The notes beneath the pieces were generated by a model, which was given only the letters and a program-made list of their open reading frames with translations, ran no database searches and was not told the origin of the DNA. Both the position numbers and the translations under genes were made by a program. Of a stretch of DNA of 64,000 bases, positions 1-9,529 are shown piece by piece (position 1 is the stretch's first letter; every line of letters starts with the position of its first letter). The stretch comes from Microvirga terricola (GTDB taxonomy: Bacteria; Pseudomonadota; Alphaproteobacteria; Rhizobiales; Beijerinckiaceae): the NCBI RefSeq assembly GCF_011777495.1, contig NZ_JAATJS010000002.1, positions 762,854 to 826,853 of the forward strand, given 5' to 3'.

Positions 1-938
1 CACGGCAGGCATGATCTCCGAGAGGATCGGCAGGTGCCCGCCGGGGAAGATGTAGCGGGTGATCCAAGGGTTTGTCGGATGGGGCGTGCCCGTGCGGCCG
101 ATGGTGTGGAGCAGCATAACCCCGTCGTCTTTCAGAAGCCGACGGCAGGCCTGAAAGTAAGTGTCGTAGGACGGCACACCCACATGCTCGAACATGCCGA
201 CCGAGACGATGCGATCGAACGAGCCCTTGGTGGCGCGGTAATCCTCAAGCTCGAAGCGGACGCGCTCCGGCAGTCCGGCCGCCACCGCACGCTTGCGGGA
301 GATGTCGAGCTGTTCCTCCGACAGCGTCACGCCTTTGACCGAGCCTGCCCCCGCCACGCGGGCGAGATAGAGCCCGAGGCCGCCCCAGCCGGAGCCGATG
401 TCGAGCACGCTCTGGCCTGGATCGACCATGAGTTTGGCCGTGATGTGCCGCTTCTTGGCGAGCTGCGCCTGTTCCAGCGTCGCGTCGGGATGGTCGAAAT
501 AGGCGCAGGAATATTGCCGGTCAGCATCCAGGAAGAGGGCGTAGAGCCGCCCGTCGAGATCGTAGTGATGGGCGACATTGCGCTTGGAGGCGCGCGGGTC
601 GTTCTCGGCCCTGAGCTGCATCCAGGTCCTGATCGCCCTCAGGCGGCGTAAGGGGAGCTCGTCCAATTCCCCGTGCGTGTCCTGCAGCACGAGTTGCAGC
701 AGGTCATAAATGGTCCCTTGCTCGATCACGAGCCGGCCATCCATGAACAATTCGCCGAGCTTCAGTTCTGGGCGGAGGCACAGCAGCAGTTGCGCGGCGC
801 CGTCCGTGAAGCGGATCGATACTTTAGGTTCCTGACCGTCGCCGAAGGTGAGGCGCTGTCCGCGGGCGGTCGTCAAATTCAGGGTTCCCCGCCTGACCGC
901 GCTCGAGAAGGCGGCGGCGAGAAGTCTTTCCGACAGCA
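1..938 (-). CDS. cfa: Cyclopropane-fatty-acyl-phospholipid synthase, C-terminus cut off by window edge
   Basis: SAM-dependent enzyme that adds a methylene bridge across the double bond of unsaturated acyl chains in membrane phospholipids. Only the first 312 codons are in the window; the gene runs off the left edge. After an N-terminal accessory region come the family hallmarks: the substrate-binding stretch VAHHYDLDGRLYALFLD, then CAYF, the SAM-binding loop VLDIGSGWGGLG and the later motif GMFEHVG. The ATG at 938 reads MLSERLLAAAF and is preceded by GGGG; an in-frame TTG lies 12 bases upstream. Product assignment is firm, the exact start less so. Confidence 0.93.
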
Positions 939-1068
939 TGGCAATCCCCAAGCCGGTGAGTCCTGCCCGGGGATTGTTGCTCAAACAACGAAATTTTCCA
1001 GTACTGCCTTTGGCCTAGAAAATATTCAGTCATTCCTGGGGCGCATAGGCCGCAGTGCCGCGCGATTC

Positions 1069-1087
1069 CCTCCCCGCAAAGGGGAGG
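1069..1087 (-). terminator. GC-rich hairpin just after purB
   Basis: CCTCCCC and GGGGAGG form a perfect 7-bp stem with a 5-base loop, seven bases past the purB stop. There is no U-run on the minus-strand transcript, so it may be a 3' end-stabilising hairpin and not a classic intrinsic terminator. Confidence 0.35.
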
Positions 1088-1093
1088 AGAGGC

Positions 1094-2401
1094 TCAGCTC
1101 GCGCCGAAGACCCGCTTGAAGATCGTGTCGACGTGCTTGAAGTGATAGGCGAGGTCGAAGCAGGCTTCGATCTCGGCAGGCGACAGGTATTTCGTCACGT
1201 CCGCGTCGCTCTTCAGAAGTGTGAGGAAGTCGCCTTCGCCACGCCAGACCGGCATGGCGTTGCGCTGCACGAGGCGGTAGGCGTCTTCGCGGGACGCGCC
1301 CTTTTGCGTCAGCGCCAAAAGAACGCGCTGCGAATGCACGAGGCCGCCGAGGCGGTCCAGGTTCTTCTGCATGTTCTCCGGATAGACCAGCAGCTTGTCG
1401 ATGACGCTGGTGAGCCGCGCGAGCGCGAAGTCCAGCGTCACGGTGGCGTCGGGGCCGATCATGCGCTCGACGGAGGAGTGGGAGATGTCGCGCTCATGCC
1501 AGAGCGCCACGTTCTCCATGGCGGGCAGGGCATAGGCGCGAACCATGCGAGCGAGGCCGGTCAGGTTTTCCGTCAGCACGGGGTTGCGCTTGTGCGGCAT
1601 GGCGGAAGAGCCCTTCTGGCCCTCCGAAAAATACTCCTCCGCTTCCAGCACTTCACTGCGCTGCAGGTGGCGGACCTCGATGGCGAGACGCTCGATGGAC
1701 GAGGCGATGACGCCCAGCGTCGCAAAGAACATGGCGTGACGGTCGCGCGGGATGACTTGCGTCGAGACCGGCTCGACGGAAAGGCCCATCTTTTCGGCCA
1801 CGTATTCCTCGACCTGCGGGTCGATATTGGCGAAGGTGCCGACGGCGCCCGAAATGGCGCAGGTCGCCACCTCGCGCTGCGCCTCGATGAGACGCAGCTT
1901 GCAGCGCTCGAACTCCGCATAGGCCTGGGCCATCTTGAGGCCGAAGGTGACGGGCTCGGCATGGATGCCGTGCGAGCGGCCGATCGTCGGCGTCATCTTG
2001 TGCTCGAAGGCGCGGCGCTTGATGGCGGCGAGCAGCGCTTCGATGTCGCGCAACAGAAGGTCCGAGGCGCGCACGAGCTGCACGTTGAAGCAGGTATCGA
2101 GCACGTCGGAGGAGGTCATGCCCTGGTGCACGAAGCGCGCTTCCGGGCCGACGATCTCGGCAAGGTGGGTCAGAAAGGCGATGACGTCGTGCTTGACCTC
2201 GCGTTCGATGGCGTCGATGCGCTCCACGTCGAAGGTGGCCTTGGAGCCCTTTTCCCAGACGAGATCCGCCGCTGCCTGCGGCACGACGCCGAGCCCGGCG
2301 AGCGCGGTCGTGGCGTGCGCCTCGATCTCGAACCAGATGCGGAACTTGGTTTCGGGCGACCAGATGGCCACCATCTCGGGACGGCTGTAACGAGGGATCA
2401 T
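1094..2401 (-). CDS. purB: Adenylosuccinate lyase
   Basis: Cytoplasmic fumarase/aspartase-superfamily enzyme of purine synthesis that removes fumarate from SAICAR and from adenylosuccinate. The 435-residue length is normal. TSSD lies at residues 96-99, the GRSHG histidine motif at 141-145 and the superfamily signature GSSAMPHKRNP at 264-274, carrying the flexible catalytic serine loop. The N-terminus MIPRYSRPEM is the usual one. It lies 59 bases downstream of rpe on the same strand, so the two are probably cotranscribed. Confidence 0.97.
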   Translation of the reverse strand: MIPRYSRPEMVAIWSPETKFRIWFEIEAHATTALAGLGVVPQAAADLVWEKGSKATFDVERIDAIEREVKHDVIAFLTHLAEIVGPEARFVHQGMTSSDVLDTCFNVQLVRASDLLLRDIEALLAAIKRRAFEHKMTPTIGRSHGIHAEPVTFGLKMAQAYAEFERCKLRLIEAQREVATCAISGAVGTFANIDPQVEEYVAEKMGLSVEPVSTQVIPRDRHAMFFATLGVIASSIERLAIEVRHLQRSEVLEAEEYFSEGQKGSSAMPHKRNPVLTENLTGLARMVRAYALPAMENVALWHERDISHSSVERMIGPDATVTLDFALARLTSVIDKLLVYPENMQKNLDRLGGLVHSQRVLLALTQKGASREDAYRLVQRNAMPVWRGEGDFLTLLKSDADVTKYLSPAEIEACFDLAYHFKHVDTIFKRVFGAS

Positions 2402-2460
2402 GGGCTCACACTTTCGCGCGGGGAATTAAGCCCGCGCGGTAGCACGACAAGCCCGCGATC

Positions 2461-3132
2461 TCAACGCGCCTTGGCTGCCGCCTCGCGAATGGCTGCAATG
2501 TTGTGGGAATAAGCCGACGGGCCGCCCTTGAACGTGGCCGAGCCTGCGACGAGCACGTTGGCGCCAGCCTTGGCCACCAGGGGCGCTGTCTCGGCGGTCA
2601 CGCCGCCATCGACCTCGATGTCGATGTCGCGGTCGCCGACCATGGCCTTGATGCGCCGGATCTTCTCGCAGACCGAGGCGATGAAGGCCTGGCCGCCGAA
2701 GCCGGGATTGACGGTCATGAGGAGCACCAGATCGACCAGGTCGAGGACCGGCTCGATGACGTTCTCATGGGTACCGGGGTTCAGCACCACGCCCGCCTTC
2801 TTGCCGAGCGAGCGGATGGTCTGGAGCGAGCGGTGGAAATGCGGGGTCGCCTCCGCATGAATGCTGATGACGTCCGCCCCAGCCTTGGCGAAGGCCTCCA
2901 GATAGGGATCCACCGGCGCGATCATCAGGTGCACGTCAAACACCTTCGCCGAATGGGGGCGAATGGCCTTCACGATGTCCGGACCCAGGGTGATGTTGGG
3001 CACGAAATGCCCGTCCATCACGTCGATGTGGATCCAGTCGCCGCCGGCGGCGTCGACGGCACGGACTTCCTCGCCGAGCTTGGCGAAATCGGCGGAGAGG
3101 ATGGAGGGAGCGATCAACAGGGGGCGTGTCAT
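2461..3132 (-). CDS. rpe: Ribulose-phosphate 3-epimerase
   Basis: Interconverts ribulose 5-phosphate and xylulose 5-phosphate in the pentose phosphate and Calvin-type pathways; a metal-dependent TIM barrel. The 223 residues include the N-terminal APSILSADF, the metal and catalytic motif [12 protein letters not shown] (from residue 35), [10 protein letters not shown] in the middle and EVDGGV near the C-terminus, all expected for Rpe. First gene of an apparent rpe-purB unit; the divergent oxidase gene starts 219 bases away, and that gap shows no clear element. Confidence 0.97.
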   Translation of the reverse strand: MTRPLLIAPSILSADFAKLGEEVRAVDAAGGDWIHIDVMDGHFVPNITLGPDIVKAIRPHSAKVFDVHLMIAPVDPYLEAFAKAGADVISIHAEATPHFHRSLQTIRSLGKKAGVVLNPGTHENVIEPVLDLVDLVLLMTVNPGFGGQAFIASVCEKIRRIKAMVGDRDIDIEVDGGVTAETAPLVAKAGANVLVAGSATFKGGPSAYSHNIAAIREAAAKAR

Positions 3133-3351
3133 GGCGGCGCGGGTAGCACGAGCTTATCCAAACGGCAACGGCGCAAGCAGATTCCGCTTCTTCCGCGCCC
3201 TCAGACAACTGGGGAGACGGCTTTTTGCCACAGGAAAGAAATGGACGGCTCTCGGGGATCGGGAGTAAAGAAAGCGGATACAAGAGGGGCAGCGAGCCCC
3301 TTCGGCCCTCGCGGATGAGGGCGTCATTTCGAGGATGGGGCTAAGGTTTCC

Positions 3352-4593
3352 ATGCGTAAGGATGTCGTTGTTCTGGGCGCCGGCATTGTCGGCGTGTCGA
3401 TTGCCATTCACCTGCAGAAGCGGGGCCGTTCCGTGCTGCTGGTAGATCGCCGCGGGCCGGGGCAGGAGACCTCCTATGGCAATGCGGGCCTGATCCAGCG
3501 CGAGGGCGTCTATCCTTACGGCTTCCCGCACGATTTCGGCGCGCTGCTGCGCTATGCGCTGAACAACACCATCGATGCGCATTACCACATGGCCGCGCTG
3601 CCGAAGCTCGCGCCCTTCCTGTTCCAGTACTGGATGCACTCGCGCCCCGCGCAGCACAAGGCGATCGCGCGGCTCTATGCGCCGCTGATCGAGAACAGTG
3701 TGACGGAGCACATGGCGTTGGCGGAGGAGGCGGGCTCGACCGCGCTCATCCGCCCGACCGGCTGGATGAAGGTTTTCCGCAGCACGAAGGCGCGGGACGA
3801 GCAGTTCCGCGATGCGGAGCAGGTGAAGCGCGACTTCGGCGTGAACTTCGAGGCCCTCGACGACAAAGGTGTGGCGGATCGTGAGCCGCACCTGAAGGCG
3901 GAACTGACCGGCGGCCTCCATTGGACCGACCCGTCCGCCATTTTCGACCCCTTTGCGCTCACCTCGTCCTATGTGGAGCTGTTCGAGCGCCTCGGCGGCG
4001 AAATGGCCGAAGGCGATGCCCGGACGCTGGAGGAATCAGGCTCCAGCTGGCGTATCCAGACCGTGAACGGCCCCGTCGAGGCCGGGTCGGTCGTCGTCGC
4101 GCTCGGTCCGTGGGCGGATGCAGTGACGAAGCGTCTCGGCTATCGCTTTCCGCTCGCGGTCAAGCGCGGCTACCACATGCACTACACGCCCGAAGGCAAC
4201 GCGGTGCTCAATCGCCCGACGCTCGATTTCGAACGCGGCTATTTCCTCGCGCCGATGGCAAAGGGCATCCGCCTTACCACGGGCGCGGAATTCGCCAACC
4301 GCGACGCGCCCAAGACGCCGGTTCAGCTCAAGCGCGCCGAACCCATCGCCAAGGAATTCTTCCCCCTCGGCGAGAGGGTGGAGGAGGAGCCCTGGATGGG
4401 CATGCGCCCCTGCACGCCGGACATGATGCCGATCATCGGTAAGGCGGAGCGGCACAAGAACCTCTGGTTCAGCTTCGGCCACGCCCATCACGGCATGACG
4501 TTGGGCCCCATCACGGGCCGTCTCCTGGCCGAGATGATCGTTGGCGAGAAGCCGGTCATCGATCCGAAGCCGTATCGGCCGGATCGGTTCTAA
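3352..4593 (+). CDS. FAD-dependent D-amino acid dehydrogenase-like oxidoreductase
   Basis: DAO/DadA-superfamily flavoprotein that oxidises an amine or amino acid. The Rossmann dinucleotide motif GAGIVG is at residues 9-14, followed by the GNAGLIQ segment typical of DadA, and the C-terminus has WMGMRPCTPDMMPIIG and GHAHHGMTLGP, the second flavin-contact region. Length 413 is typical for DadA-like proteins. No dadX racemase or transporter lies beside it, so D-amino acid as substrate is only an inference from family; a hydroxyproline- or sarcosine-type amine is possible. Confidence 0.85.
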   Translation: MRKDVVVLGAGIVGVSIAIHLQKRGRSVLLVDRRGPGQETSYGNAGLIQREGVYPYGFPHDFGALLRYALNNTIDAHYHMAALPKLAPFLFQYWMHSRPAQHKAIARLYAPLIENSVTEHMALAEEAGSTALIRPTGWMKVFRSTKARDEQFRDAEQVKRDFGVNFEALDDKGVADREPHLKAELTGGLHWTDPSAIFDPFALTSSYVELFERLGGEMAEGDARTLEESGSSWRIQTVNGPVEAGSVVVALGPWADAVTKRLGYRFPLAVKRGYHMHYTPEGNAVLNRPTLDFERGYFLAPMAKGIRLTTGAEFANRDAPKTPVQLKRAEPIAKEFFPLGERVEEEPWMGMRPCTPDMMPIIGKAERHKNLWFSFGHAHHGMTLGPITGRLLAEMIVGEKPVIDPKPYRPDRF

Positions 4594-4712
4594 TCCGGCA
4601 CCTTTAAGAGCAACTTCTCATAAGACATCAATCCTATCCAATTGGAGGGGGAGGTGCTTGAATGAGGAGGTGGAACGCTTATGATCTGCCCCAACGTTAC
4701 AGGGGGGAGCGG

Positions 4713-5838
4713 ATGCTGGGGGGCGGCCGGTCGCTGATAAGCGACATCTATGAAGCTGCGGTCATTCCTGAGCGATGGTTCTAGGTTCTCAACCAGATTT
4801 CCGCCATTGCAGGAGCTGAAGGGGGCTTCGTGGTCGCCGTCAGCGGACGAGGCGAACGATCCTGGGTCGCTACGGATTACTATCAGCCCCTTCTCTGAAT
4901 GGTATGCCGATGGCTGGCATTTGCGAAACACCTGGATCAAGCGCGGCCTCCAGCGCAAGCGCCTTCAGTTCTTCGACGAGAACGATCTTTTCGCACCCGG
5001 CGAAGTCGATTCAATTCCCATGTATCGGGATTTTCACCGTCCGCGCGGCGGCGGGTGGTCCGCTGGCGCCATCATGCAGATCCCCGGCGGCGGCCTTGTC
5101 TGCATGCGCTTCGAGCGCCGCTATGACCAAGGGCCGCTGGAGCGGGATGGCAAGGCGAATCTCAATGTCCTCCGATCGCACCTTGCGCGTGCGTCCTTCC
5201 TGTTTACGAAGTTCCCGACGCGGCAGGCTCGATCGACGGTTTCCGCTCTCCAATTCATGGATATCCCCGCTGCGGTGCTCACCCGGAACGGTCGTGTTTT
5301 GGCTTGCAATGAAGCCATGGAGACCCGGCTTTCCCAGGTGAATGTGAGAGCCGGTGATCGGGTCGTGTTCACGAATGAAGATGCCCAACGCGACTTGAGC
5401 GAGAGCCTCGAACGGATGACGGCCGGCTTGTTCGATCAGTTGCGCGGCCCCATTCCTCTCCCGGCCACGGAAGAGCACGGGCCGGCGGTTGCTTATCTGA
5501 TCCCGATGCGCGGGGCTGCCCAAGATCTGTTCGGCTGCGAGAGCACGTTGCTCATGATCCGGCCAGCTGATTCAGAGAACCGACTCTTGGATCTGGTGCG
5601 GACCCGGTTCGCCATTGATGCCGGTGAGGCTCAACACTGGGGAAGACTGATTGCGGCCGCCTCTCCGCGCCTGGCCGCGGCGCTCTTGGCCTCGACCGAG
5701 AACGTTCAAGCCACCCTCGACCGTACGCTCGGAAACACACAAAGCGGATTGGAAGCTCGCATGGCGAACTTCTTATCGCGACTCGGGGACGATCCGGAAT
5801 ACAGCTCCGCCGCAAGACAGGCTGCACTCTCGCTCTAA
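4713..5838 (+). pseudogene. LuxR-family regulator pseudogene (in-frame stop plus frameshift)
   Basis: Resembles the PAS-linked LuxR-type regulators common in Rhizobiales. The true N-terminus begins at ATG 4713 behind an AGGGGGGAG ribosome site and reads MLGGGRSLISDIYEAAVI, then PERWF, TAG at 4782-4784, then VLNQISAIAGAEGGFVV and on to TGA at 4896. From about 4893 the homology continues one base over (SEWYADGWHLRNTW, VYRDF-like MYRDFHRPRGGGW) to the stop at 5838. So one nonsense codon and one extra base break it. The C-terminal region aligns in position with a LuxR helix-turn-helix but has lost most consensus residues. An ATG at 4750 would start a 362-residue protein, but its first ~48 residues are out of frame with the family. 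Confidence 0.8.
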
Positions 5839-6845
5839 CCCTGCCGCTCTTTGCTGAAGCAATCCCGCCAAGCCGGCTGCGCGCCGGGGTAGGGTAGTGC
5901 CGTCGCCTCATAGACCCCGCGTGCGATGGCGCGGGTCAAACAATCGGTTGCGATAGCAGTAATTTCGGTGAACTCGGCGGGTTCGTCCTTCAGCGGTCGG
6001 CGTCCCGTGGAGGCGGCAAAGACCGTGTCGCCGTCGAAGAGCGCATGAGCGAAGCGTAGGCCCCGCGCGAGGCCGCCATGGGCGGCGATGGCGAGGCGCT
6101 TGGCCTGGCCCTTGTTTAGCGTCGCGTCGGTGGCGACAAGGGCGATGGTGGTGGCCGGCTGTGGGCCGCCTTTCCAGATCAGCTTGCGCTTTTCCGGCTC
6201 GATCTTGCCCGGCAGGCCGAGGCCGCCGAACTCGTCGTTTTCCTCAAAGCCGCCGGCCCAGAAATGCGGGCCGTTGCCGATAACGGCCGAGGCGACGGAG
6301 TTGACGATCACCAGCGCGCCGACCGTGTGCCCGGTCGAGGTGACGGCGCTGGCGGAGCCGAGGCCGCCTTTCAGGTTCGCGGTGGTCGCGCCATAGCCGC
6401 CGCCGACGGTGCCGAGCGAGAAGTCGAGCCCCGCTTTCTGCACGGCCTCGTAGCCCAACTCGCGGTAGGGCGGATAGCGGCCCCAATCCTTGTTGCCGCC
6501 GTTGAGGAGGTCAAAAATGACAGCCTGCGGCACCAGTGGCACGATGGCATCTCGCACCGCGAAGCCGATGCCTTTTTCCCGCAACGCGGCTTGCACGCCG
6601 CTCGCCGCATCGAGGCCGAAGGCCGAGCCGCCGGACAGCACGACCGAGTGAATGGCGGGAGCCAGCTTATCGGGGTCGAGCAGATCGGTCTCGCGCGTGC
6701 CAGGCGCGCCGCCCATCACGAAACACGAGGCGACGGCGGGTTCGTCGAACAGGACGGCGGTGACGCCGGACCCGAGGGCGGTGTCGTGGGTATTACCGAC
6801 GCGCAGGCCTGCGACATCGGTGATCAGATTGCGAGCGTTGGTCAT
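5835..6845 (-). CDS. P1 family (DmpA/NylC-like) peptidase
   Basis: N-terminal nucleophile hydrolase of family S58/P1, which self-cleaves into two chains and includes L-aminopeptidase/D-esterase DmpA and nylon-oligomer hydrolase NylC. The 336 residues, counted from MTNARN at 6845, include SGGSAFGLDA (71-80), GTVGGGYGATTANLKGG (145-161) and ATTIALVATDA (231-241), where the nucleophile threonine of NylC lies. A longer start at 6878 adds 11 unlikely residues. The residue before the presumed nucleophile is Ala where NylC has Asn. Its stop overlaps the end of the LuxR pseudogene on the other strand. Confidence 0.87.
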   Translation of the reverse strand: MTNARNLITDVAGLRVGNTHDTALGSGVTAVLFDEPAVASCFVMGGAPGTRETDLLDPDKLAPAIHSVVLSGGSAFGLDAASGVQAALREKGIGFAVRDAIVPLVPQAVIFDLLNGGNKDWGRYPPYRELGYEAVQKAGLDFSLGTVGGGYGATTANLKGGLGSASAVTSTGHTVGALVIVNSVASAVIGNGPHFWAGGFEENDEFGGLGLPGKIEPEKRKLIWKGGPQPATTIALVATDATLNKGQAKRLAIAAHGGLARGLRFAHALFDGDTVFAASTGRRPLKDEPAEFTEITAIATDCLTRAIARGVYEATALPYPGAQPAWRDCFSKERQG

Positions 6846-6941
6846 GACGCAAGGCAAACCTAAAACGCGCGGGTTCACAAGCTGGCGACCTTGGCTTCCA
6901 CCGGCTTTCTTGTGGGACCGCGACGGGATAGAACGCCTTCC

Positions 6942-7667
6942 ATGCTCAACGTTTCCCTTTCAGCCGCTGCGCTCGGTGGCCTCATCAGTTTCTTGAGCCC
7001 CTGCGTTCTGCCGCTGGTGCCGCCGTATCTGTCCTTTCTCGCGGGCACGACCTTCGACCGCCTGAACGCGGGCGAGGGCGCGGTACGCCGCCGGGCGCTT
7101 CTCGCCGCGCTGCTGTTCGTCGCCGGGTTTTCGACCGTCTTCGTGCTCCTGGGTGCGACGGCCTCCGCGCTTGGTCAAGTCATCCGGCAATATCTCGACG
7201 TGTTGAGCACACTCGCCGGGCTCGCCATCATCGTCATGGGGCTGCATTTCTTAGGCGTCTTCCGCATCGGCTTTCTCTATCGGGAGGCGCGGTTCAGCGT
7301 GAACCGGCCGGTCGGTCTCTGGGGCGCTTATGTCATGGGCCTCGCCTTCGCCTTTGGCTGGACGCCCTGCATCGGTCCCGTCCTCGCGGCCATTCTGGCG
7401 GTTGCCGGTTCCGAGACGGATGTTTTGCGCGGTGCGCTGCTGCTGGGCGCCTATTCCGCGGGACTCGGTATCCCGTTCCTGCTCGCTGCCTTCGCGATGA
7501 AGCCGTTCGTCGCGCTCATCAAGCGGATGCGGTCGCATTTCTCCATCGTCGAAAAGACCATGGGCGTCCTGCTGGTGCTCACCGGCATCGCCTTCCTGAC
7601 AGGCTGGATCACCAACATGTCCTTCTGGCTGCTGGAGACATTTCCGGCGCTGGGGCAGTTGGGGTAG
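6942..7667 (+). CDS. ccdA: Cytochrome c biogenesis / thiol-disulfide transport protein CcdA
   Basis: Inner-membrane protein that moves reducing power from cytoplasmic thioredoxin to periplasmic partners for cytochrome c maturation. The 241-residue protein has about six hydrophobic segments and the two cysteine motifs of the family, SFLSPCVLPLVPPYLSF near the N-terminus and GWTPCIGPVLAA in the middle. ATG 6942 starts exactly at the family N-terminus. No ccm genes are near. Confidence 0.93.
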   Translation: MLNVSLSAAALGGLISFLSPCVLPLVPPYLSFLAGTTFDRLNAGEGAVRRRALLAALLFVAGFSTVFVLLGATASALGQVIRQYLDVLSTLAGLAIIVMGLHFLGVFRIGFLYREARFSVNRPVGLWGAYVMGLAFAFGWTPCIGPVLAAILAVAGSETDVLRGALLLGAYSAGLGIPFLLAAFAMKPFVALIKRMRSHFSIVEKTMGVLLVLTGIAFLTGWITNMSFWLLETFPALGQLG

Positions 7668-7740
7668 GGCGCCACAGGAATCGGGTCGCTCGCAAGCCGT
7701 CACCTTGCGATCCTGACGGTCCCATTCTCGGAGACCGTCC

Positions 7741-8208
7741 ATGCCGTTCCAGATTCGCGGGCTCGATCCCGCGCTTTTTTCTTCTCTATTTCGCCTGTCC
7801 GAAGCCGAGCTTGCTGCTGTTGGCGCACAGCGGGTCTATGCGGATGAGGCGGATGCCTGTCCCTGCCGGGTGTCGCTGACGCGGGTAGACGAGGGGGAGG
7901 AGCTTCTGCTTCTCAACCACACTCACCAGCCGACGCCGAGCTCGCCCTATCGCGCGAGCGGCCCGATCTTTGTCGCGCGATCCTCGTCGGCGGGGCACTA
8001 CCGGGATGAACTGCCGCCGATGCTGCGGAACAGGCTGCTCTCGCTGCGGGCTTATGATTCAGCGGCGTTGATCGTGGATGCAGAAGTCGCCGAGGGCGGG
8101 GAGGTCCTGGCCGTTATCGCACGTTTCCTGGCGAACCCCGAGGTCGCCCATATCGACGCCCATTTCGCCCGGCGCGGCTGCTTCGCGGCGCGGATCGAGC
8201 GGGATTGA
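7741..8208 (+). CDS. DUF1203 domain-containing protein
   Basis: Soluble 155-residue protein matching the DUF1203 pattern: an N-terminal MPFQIRGLDP, a central CPCRVSLTR and LLLNHTHQPTPSSPYRASGP, and a C-terminal HIDAHFARRGCFAARIE. Function unknown. The conserved histidines and cysteines hint at metal or ligand binding, but this is conjecture. It sits 73 bases after ccdA on the same strand and ends just before a bidirectional terminator. Confidence 0.85.
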   Translation: MPFQIRGLDPALFSSLFRLSEAELAAVGAQRVYADEADACPCRVSLTRVDEGEELLLLNHTHQPTPSSPYRASGPIFVARSSSAGHYRDELPPMLRNRLLSLRAYDSAALIVDAEVAEGGEVLAVIARFLANPEVAHIDAHFARRGCFAARIERD

Positions 8209-8215
8209 GCAATAA

Positions 8216-8246
8216 GAAAAACCCGCCCTGTCGCCAGGGCGGGTTC
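8216..8246. terminator. Bidirectional intrinsic terminator between DUF1203 gene and livK
   Basis: AACCCGCCCTG and CAGGGCGGGTT make an 11-bp perfect stem with the loop TCGC. A-rich bases on the left give a U-run for the minus-strand livK transcript, and TTCCTTT follows on the plus side. Placement between two convergent genes fits. Confidence 0.85.
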
Positions 8247-8273
8247 CTTTAGGCTTCGGCGTGGGCCGGTCGA

Positions 8274-9401
8274 TTACATGCCCATCTCGTTGCCGGAGTA
8301 GTCGATCTTACCGTCGGCGCCCTTCTTCCAGACGTACATGACGTAGTCCGGACGGGTGATGTCGCCCTTCTTGTCGAAGGAGATGTCGCCGATGACGGTC
8401 TTGAACGGCTTGCCGGAGTGCATGACCTCGGCCACCTTCTTGCCGTCGATGCTGCCAGCCTGCTTGGCGGCTTCCGCCAGGATCTGGGTCGCAGCGTAGC
8501 TGTAGAGCGTGTAGGCTTCCGGATCGAAGTTCTTGGCCTTGAACTTGGCCACGACGTCCTTCGCGTTCGGGTTCTTGCGCGGATCCGGCGAGAAGGTCAT
8601 CAGCGTACCGTCGGCGCCCGGGCCGGCGATCGAAACGAACTCGGCCGACACGATGCCGTCGCCCGACATCATCGGGGCGGCGAGGCCCTGGTCGCGCATC
8701 TGGCGAATGATGAGGCCGGCTTCGGTGTGGAGGCCGCCGTAATAGACGACATCAACGCCAGCCTGCTTCAGCTTCGACACGAGCGCGGAATAGTCCTTCT
8801 CGCCCGGGTTGATGCCTTCATACACGACTTCCTTGAGGCCCTTGGCGTTCATTGCCTTCTGGGTCTCGTCGGCAAGGCCCTTGCCGTAAGGAGTCTTGTC
8901 GTGAACGACGGCGACCTTCTTGCCCTTGAACTTGTCGGCGAGGTAGCCACCGGCAACTGCGCCCTGCTGGTCGTCGCGACCGCAGGTGCGGAAGGTGTTC
9001 CACATCTTGCGCTCGGTGAACTGCGGGTTGGTCGAGGCCGGGGTGACCTGCACGATGCCGGCTTCCTCGTAAACCTGCGAGGCCGGGATCGAGACGCCGG
9101 AGTTGAAGTGGCCGACGACGAACTTCACGCCTTCAGCGGCGAACTTGTTCGCCACCGACACGCCTTGCTTGGGGTCGGACACGTCGTCGCCGACGACGAT
9201 CTGCAGCTTCTGGCCGTTGATGCCGCCGGCGGCGTTGATGTCTTCAACAGCCTGCTCGACGCCATTCTTGAGCTGCGCGCCGAAAGCGGCGTTCGGGCCG
9301 GTCACGGGGCCGGCGACGCCGATCTTGATCTGCGCGTTGGCCGCGCCGGAGAAGGCAAGGCCAAGACCGAGCGCTACGCTGGTCAACAGCATCTTTTTCA
9401 T
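8274..9401 (-). CDS. livK: Branched-chain amino acid ABC transporter substrate-binding protein
   Basis: Periplasmic solute-binding protein of the Liv (HAAT) family. The 375-residue precursor has a signal peptide (cleavage probably after A23, ANA|QIKIG), then IKIGVAGPVTGPNAAFG and later GHFNSGVSIPASQVYEEAGI, the Leu/Ile/Val-binding fold. It is the last gene of the liv operon, set off from the rest by a 128-base gap containing a GC hairpin, which may allow the binding protein to be made in excess. Confidence 0.95.
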   Translation of the reverse strand: MKKMLLTSVALGLGLAFSGAANAQIKIGVAGPVTGPNAAFGAQLKNGVEQAVEDINAAGGINGQKLQIVVGDDVSDPKQGVSVANKFAAEGVKFVVGHFNSGVSIPASQVYEEAGIVQVTPASTNPQFTERKMWNTFRTCGRDDQQGAVAGGYLADKFKGKKVAVVHDKTPYGKGLADETQKAMNAKGLKEVVYEGINPGEKDYSALVSKLKQAGVDVVYYGGLHTEAGLIIRQMRDQGLAAPMMSGDGIVSAEFVSIAGPGADGTLMTFSPDPRKNPNAKDVVAKFKAKNFDPEAYTLYSYAATQILAEAAKQAGSIDGKKVAEVMHSGKPFKTVIGDISFDKKGDITRPDYVMYVWKKGADGKIDYSGNEMGM

Positions 9402-9429
9402 GAGGTCACTCCTCTGGGGTGGTTTTATA

Positions 9430-9448
9430 GGCCCCCTTCCTCGGGGCC
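9430..9448 (-). promoter_or_regulatory. GC hairpin in livK leader
   Basis: GGCCCC and GGGGCC pair perfectly around a 7-base loop, about 30-50 bases upstream of the livK start and downstream of the DUF6867 gene. With no U-run it looks more like an RNA-processing or stabilising stem than a terminator, as is known between genes of other binding-protein operons. Role is inferred. Confidence 0.4.
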
Positions 9449-9529
9449 GGGTTTCAGCAGGCAGGAACCCGCCGTCCGGGTGACATCATGACTCTTTTTG
9501 AGCGGAAGTCACCCCGGAATTTCATGGGC

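Noticed and set aside
1055..2512. Long plus-strand frame of 485 codons opposite purB
   Set aside because: It is an antisense shadow; purB on the other strand has full family motifs and the plus frame has Arg/Gly/Asp-rich noise.
4750..4893. First 48 codons of the frame beginning at ATG 4750
   Set aside because: Out of frame with the true N-terminal domain seen in 4713-4895.
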